DNA of 31,677 nt from Prevotella sp. (lineage in GTDB: Bacteria; Bacteroidota; Bacteroidia; Bacteroidales; Bacteroidaceae), in contig JAFRQC010000097.1 in NCBI GenBank assembly GCA_017428805.1, positions 1 to 31,677 of the forward strand, in the 5' to 3' direction. Shown piece after piece: positions 29,794 to 31,677 of the stretch. The notes below the pieces were generated by a model. That model worked only from the letters and a program-made list of their open reading frames with translations. It searched no databases and had not been told where the DNA came from. The stretch's first letter is position 1, and every line of letters starts with the position of its first letter. Made by a program: the position numbers and the translations under genes.

Positions 29794-30066
29794 TTATGCT
29801 ACCATTGTAAGCAGCTGACCCTCACAGAAGTCGTTTGTGGTGGCTTCGCCATTCTTGTTAAAACTATCTGCTGCCTCGACCGAAAGAAAGCGCGTAGTGA
29901 CCACATATGCGCCCGTACCATTGTAATAATCATCCTCATCATAGCCATCTTCTGTAAAAGAGTACTCGATGAAAAGGATCTCATTGCCTTTCGTGTACTC
30001 GATTGAGTTGCAGCCTGCCTCAATCATGTTGGCGATGTTCTGATAGTCGATGCTTGTGAGTATCAT
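29794..30066 (-). CDS. Small acidic phage protein, first gene of the minus-strand operon
   Basis: A 90-residue protein rich in Asp, Glu and Tyr (FTEDGYDEDDYYNGTGAYVV). I do not recognise it. Its position directly behind the divergent promoter facing the repressor gene is that of an early phage gene, and its net negative charge is like that of DNA-mimic proteins, but this is only a resemblance in composition. The start at 30066 follows the promoter by about 27 nt. Confidence 0.6.
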   Translation of the reverse strand: MILTSIDYQNIANMIEAGCNSIEYTKGNEILFIEYSFTEDGYDEDDYYNGTGAYVVTTRFLSVEAADSFNKNGEATTNDFCEGQLLTMVA

Positions 30067-30092
30067 ATCTGTTGTAAATTTGATTTTTGCTG

Positions 30093-30124
30093 CAAAGATA
30101 ACGCAAATACGTTACACTTGCAAA
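30093..30124 (-). promoter_or_regulatory. Early minus-strand phage promoter
   Basis: On the minus strand TTTG (30121-30124), 20 nt, TATCTTTG (30093-30100): a full match. A GTAACGTA operator copy (30108-30115) lies between the boxes. Confidence 0.8.
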
Positions 30125-30264
30125 TAATTTGAGATAAAAATGTAACATATTTACGTTAATTAACAAAAGTAATATTGTAACGTATAAAAGTTAAAGATTT
30201 GTTAAGAATTAAACTCATATAGGTTACATTCAGATTATTTTATTATCTTTGCAGCCGTAACGTA
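30108..30264. promoter_or_regulatory. Multi-site operator of the phage control region
   Basis: GTAACGTA occurs exactly at 30177-30184 and 30257-30264, and as its complement TACGTTAC at 30108-30115. Near copies are GTAACATA (30142-30149), facing TTACGTTAA (30151-30159), and GTTACATT (30223-30230). The sites sit within both divergent promoters and between them, as in repressor/Cro control regions. The XRE protein at 30281 is the likely binder. Confidence 0.7.
30244..30251 (+). promoter_or_regulatory. Promoter of the XRE repressor gene, -7 box
   Basis: TATCTTTG, 29 nt before the start codon; no clear TTTG box at the proper distance. An operator copy at 30257-30264 lies at the likely transcription start, so autoregulation is expected. 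Confidence 0.6.
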
Positions 30265-30280
30265 ATAATGAAACAAGAAA

Positions 30281-30541
30281 ATGAGATACAAAGAAGTATT
30301 AAAGAAGTATGGTGTAACTCAATCTGAGCTTGCAGAGAAGCTTGGTATCAATCGTGTATCTGTCTCTCGTTTGTTGAGTGATAACAATAATATGAGAGCC
30401 TCAACAATCTTGAAAATTGCAAATGCCATCGGTTGCAAGGCTGGCGAATTGTTTGAAGAGCCAGATGAGGGTAAAACGTCTGTGCCCTCTATTATCTGTC
30501 CTCATTGTGGCAAAGAGATCAATCTGAAAGTAGAAAAGTAA
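30281..30541 (+). CDS. XRE-family transcriptional regulator with a CxxC tail
   Basis: An 86-residue repressor-type protein. Residues about 5-58 form the five-helix XRE/Cro domain (VTQSELAEKLGINRVSVSRLL as helix-turn-helix in parts, then ILKIANAIGCKAGELF). The tail carries CPHCGKEI (residues 73-80), half of a zinc ribbon, which may pair with a second subunit. It is divergent from the minus-strand early operon and should control both directions through the GTAACGTA sites. No peptidase or RecA-sensitive domain is attached, so induction would need another route. The ASCH-like gene follows 11 nt later. Confidence 0.88.
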   Translation: MRYKEVLKKYGVTQSELAEKLGINRVSVSRLLSDNNNMRASTILKIANAIGCKAGELFEEPDEGKTSVPSIICPHCGKEINLKVEK

Positions 30542-30552
30542 GAAGTACTGTT

Positions 30553-30978
30553 ATGACGCTTGACAAAGATACGCTTTATTTGCCCATCAAGCAGACATAC
30601 TTCGACCAGATTGTAGCTGGCTCAAAGATTGAAGAGTTCAGAGAGATCAAAGAGGGCGTCACCGCAAACAGATACCTTCTGAAAGCTTTGGATTCAAATG
30701 GCAAACCTATGTCAGGTAAGTATGTAAGGGATGATGAGCACACAAACGAGGGTAAGGACTATTATATCGATGACTATAACGGTGGGCATTTCCCGTTTAA
30801 ACCATATCCTTACAAGCGTCTGTATCTGGCCGTAGGCTATGCCAAAGAGCGTGATACGGCTCTCGTTGAGGTCGATGGCTACCGGTTCATCCCCAATATG
30901 ATCCGTGGCAATCTCTATGCGTTTTGGCAGATTGCCTATTATATCGGCAGAGTTATTGAAGTCCACCGAAAGTCCTGA
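30553..30978 (+). CDS. ASCH-like domain protein
   Basis: A 141-residue protein. The start LYLPIKQTYFDQIVAGSKIEEFRE, seen in parts at residues 8-32, and the later strand KRLYLAVGYAKERDTALVEV follow the pattern of ASCH (PUA-like) domains, which bind RNA or modified nucleotides. A long insert rich in Asp, Lys and Gly (DDEHTNEGKDYY) separates the two halves. The frame is open from 30505 but MTLDKDTLYL at 30553 is the natural start, 11 nt after the XRE stop, so the two genes are cotranscribed. The domain call is by pattern, not by a search. Confidence 0.6.
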   Translation: MTLDKDTLYLPIKQTYFDQIVAGSKIEEFREIKEGVTANRYLLKALDSNGKPMSGKYVRDDEHTNEGKDYYIDDYNGGHFPFKPYPYKRLYLAVGYAKERDTALVEVDGYRFIPNMIRGNLYAFWQIAYYIGRVIEVHRKS

Positions 30979-31002
30979 TAAGAGAAGTTTGAATCAAAGA
31001 AC

Positions 31003-31419
31003 ATGAGATTTGATATCGTCGAACGCATCCATTTGGTTGAAGAAAGCAGGAAGAGGCTGAGAAATGCCGTTCAGGTATTTGATGAAGTGTCTTTGACGCT
31101 GCTGGAAGATCAGTCGTTAATCCCGTATCTCAAACAAATGTTCTGTGAAATAACGGGTGAATCCAATTTGAAAGGGGAGCTGCGGGAGATCTTTGTGTTC
31201 ATTGTCATGTATCTTTATGGCCCTGGCAAAATGGAGGGAGTGAGATCTCCTATTTTACTAAGACGCTCTCTTGCCCAGGCATTAGGTATAAAGGCTCCCT
31301 CAGTTTTGTCAAGAGTCAAGGAGACATACATGCTTCGATATAAAGTCTATTTCCATGATAAGGCTGACGCTATCTTTGCGATGATGGTAAACAGACTGCA
31401 GAAGGATGGCTATCTGTAG
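31003..31419 (+). CDS. Hypothetical phage protein with possible HTH
   Basis: A 138-residue helical protein that I do not recognise. The C-terminal half contains SLAQALGIKAPSVLSRVKETYMLRY (in parts, about 90-115), which could be a helix-turn-helix. The N-terminal half is rich in charged helix (HLVEESRKRLRNAVQVFDEV). It begins 24 nt after the ASCH-like gene and is probably in the same transcript. It is the last intact element gene before the insertion sequence. Confidence 0.6.
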   Translation: MRFDIVERIHLVEESRKRLRNAVQVFDEVSLTLLEDQSLIPYLKQMFCEITGESNLKGELREIFVFIVMYLYGPGKMEGVRSPILLRRSLAQALGIKAPSVLSRVKETYMLRYKVYFHDKADAIFAMMVNRLQKDGYL

Positions 31420-31434
31420 AAAAACGCCTGAAAA

Positions 31435-31466
31435 TTTGGGAGATTGAGAAGAAATGTGTACCTTTG
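31435..31466 (+). promoter_or_regulatory. Promoter separated from its gene by the insertion sequence
   Basis: TTTG (31435-31438), 20 nt, TACCTTTG (31459-31466): a full match, reading rightward. No gene of that strand follows before the insertion sequence end at about 31485, so the gene it served is probably beyond the insertion. Confidence 0.7.
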
Positions 31467-31484
31467 CACCGGAAACATATATCT

Positions 31485-31677
31485 GGGGGAGATTGTCAAG
31501 TCAGGCGTGACGGCAATTTCCTTTTAAGCGGAAATTCCGGCTCACCAGTAAATTCCTGTGTTTATCCGTATATCATTGACAGCCTATAGAGAAAGAAGTC
31601 CACATCGATTACTCCCCTAAGCTGTGCACGGAATTGCTTGATCTTTGAGTTTAGGGACTCTGCAGAAGCATTGGTCG
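31485..31677 (-). mobile_element. ISL3-type insertion sequence, one end
   Basis: The segment from about 31485 (GGGGGAGATTGTCAAG) resembles ISL3-family terminal repeats, which start with G-rich sequence and TTGTCAA. It is followed by an inner hairpin (AATTTCC with GGAAATT, about 31516-31537) and then the end of a transposase gene on the minus strand. The other end and the target duplication are outside the window. Exact boundary uncertain by a few bases. Confidence 0.6.
31562..31677 (-). CDS. ISL3-family transposase, C-terminal end (partial)
   Basis: The 37 codons in the window read TNASAESLNSKIKQFRAQLRG (in parts) then DVDFFLYRLSMIYG and stop at 31562-31564. NASAES-N-KIK-FRA is the end of the DDE domain of IS204/IS1001/IS1165-type (ISL3) transposases, where the final catalytic Glu lies in the ASAES block. 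The gene enters from the right edge, and its N-terminal part is not visible. Confidence 0.85.
   Translation of the reverse strand, partial: TNASAESLNSKIKQFRAQLRGVIDVDFFLYRLSMIYG

Larger units (their letters stand above)
17949..31677. mobile_element. Prophage-derived integrated element (right end not in window)
   Basis: Left edge placed just after the tmRNA-like segment, next to the integrase. It carries integrase, excisionase-type protein, replication-type protein, tape measure protein, hicAB, a repressor region with divergent promoters, and ends inside an insertion sequence. Head, portal, terminase large subunit and lysis genes were not found. Damaged genes at 28617-29085 point to deletion or rearrangement. 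The left edge is an inference from gene order. Confidence 0.75.

Noticed and set aside
1..31677. CRISPR arrays, tRNA and rRNA genes
   Set aside because: No regularly spaced direct repeats of 25-40 nt and no cloverleaf or rRNA-like sequence were seen on either strand; only a tmRNA-like 5' fragment was found.

Overview
The window looks like a piece of a Bacteroidales chromosome, most probably Prevotellaceae. Promoters follow the Bacteroidetes pattern (TTTG, about 20 nt, TAnnTTTG), Shine-Dalgarno sequences are nearly absent, and the proteins (type B L31, HdeD-like DUF308 protein, Wzi-type capsule protein, WYL_2 protein) are of Bacteroidetes type. Assignment is from pattern recognition only; no database was searched.

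Region 1 (1-6515) is mostly ordinary chromosome. It holds the 3' end of a group II intron (domains V and VI), a thioredoxin-type glutathione peroxidase, ribosomal protein L31 type B, uridine kinase, a DUF308 membrane protein, a histidine phosphatase, a secreted Gly/Ser/Arg-rich low-complexity protein, then wzi and a small lipoprotein reading toward the capsule cluster.

Region 2 (17775 down to 6512, all minus strand) is a Wzx/Wzy-dependent capsule or exopolysaccharide locus. In transcription order: wza export lipoprotein, glycosyltransferase, Wzz chain-length regulator, Wzy polymerase, Wzx flippase, family-2 glycosyltransferase, DegT-type aminotransferase, a protein joining a phosphoglycosyl transferase to a UDP-sugar 4,6-dehydratase, and a second stand-alone phosphoglycosyl transferase. 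Most genes overlap by 4-7 nt or lie a few nt apart. Dehydratase plus aminotransferase should make a UDP-4-amino-4,6-dideoxy sugar, the phosphoglycosyl transferases load the first sugar on undecaprenyl phosphate, the glycosyltransferases extend it, and Wzx/Wzy/Wzz/Wza flip, polymerise and export it.

Region 3 (about 17920 to the end) is an integrated phage-derived element. A 5'-tmRNA-like hairpin and a set of TTGTCCACAC repeats precede a tyrosine integrase. Then come an unknown AT-rich gene with a strong Shine-Dalgarno, an excisionase-type HTH protein, a DUF6291-type replication protein, two small unknown proteins, a 1587-residue tape measure protein, a membrane-anchored unknown, and a HicA/HicB toxin-antitoxin pair. 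No terminase large subunit, portal, capsid or lysis gene is visible. After hicB the element is damaged: a start-less terminase-small-subunit-like fragment meets a truncated DnaB-like fragment head-on at one junction. A control region with divergent promoters and repeated GTAACGTA sites follows, then an XRE repressor, an ASCH-like protein and an unknown protein. An ISL3-type insertion sequence enters at about 31485 and runs off the window, just downstream of a well-formed promoter.

The most interesting points are the transferase-dehydratase fusion, the tmRNA-like left boundary with integrase arm-type repeats, the duplicated hicAB operator with two hairpins between toxin and antitoxin, the terminase/DnaB collision point, and the multi-site operator of the phage control region.
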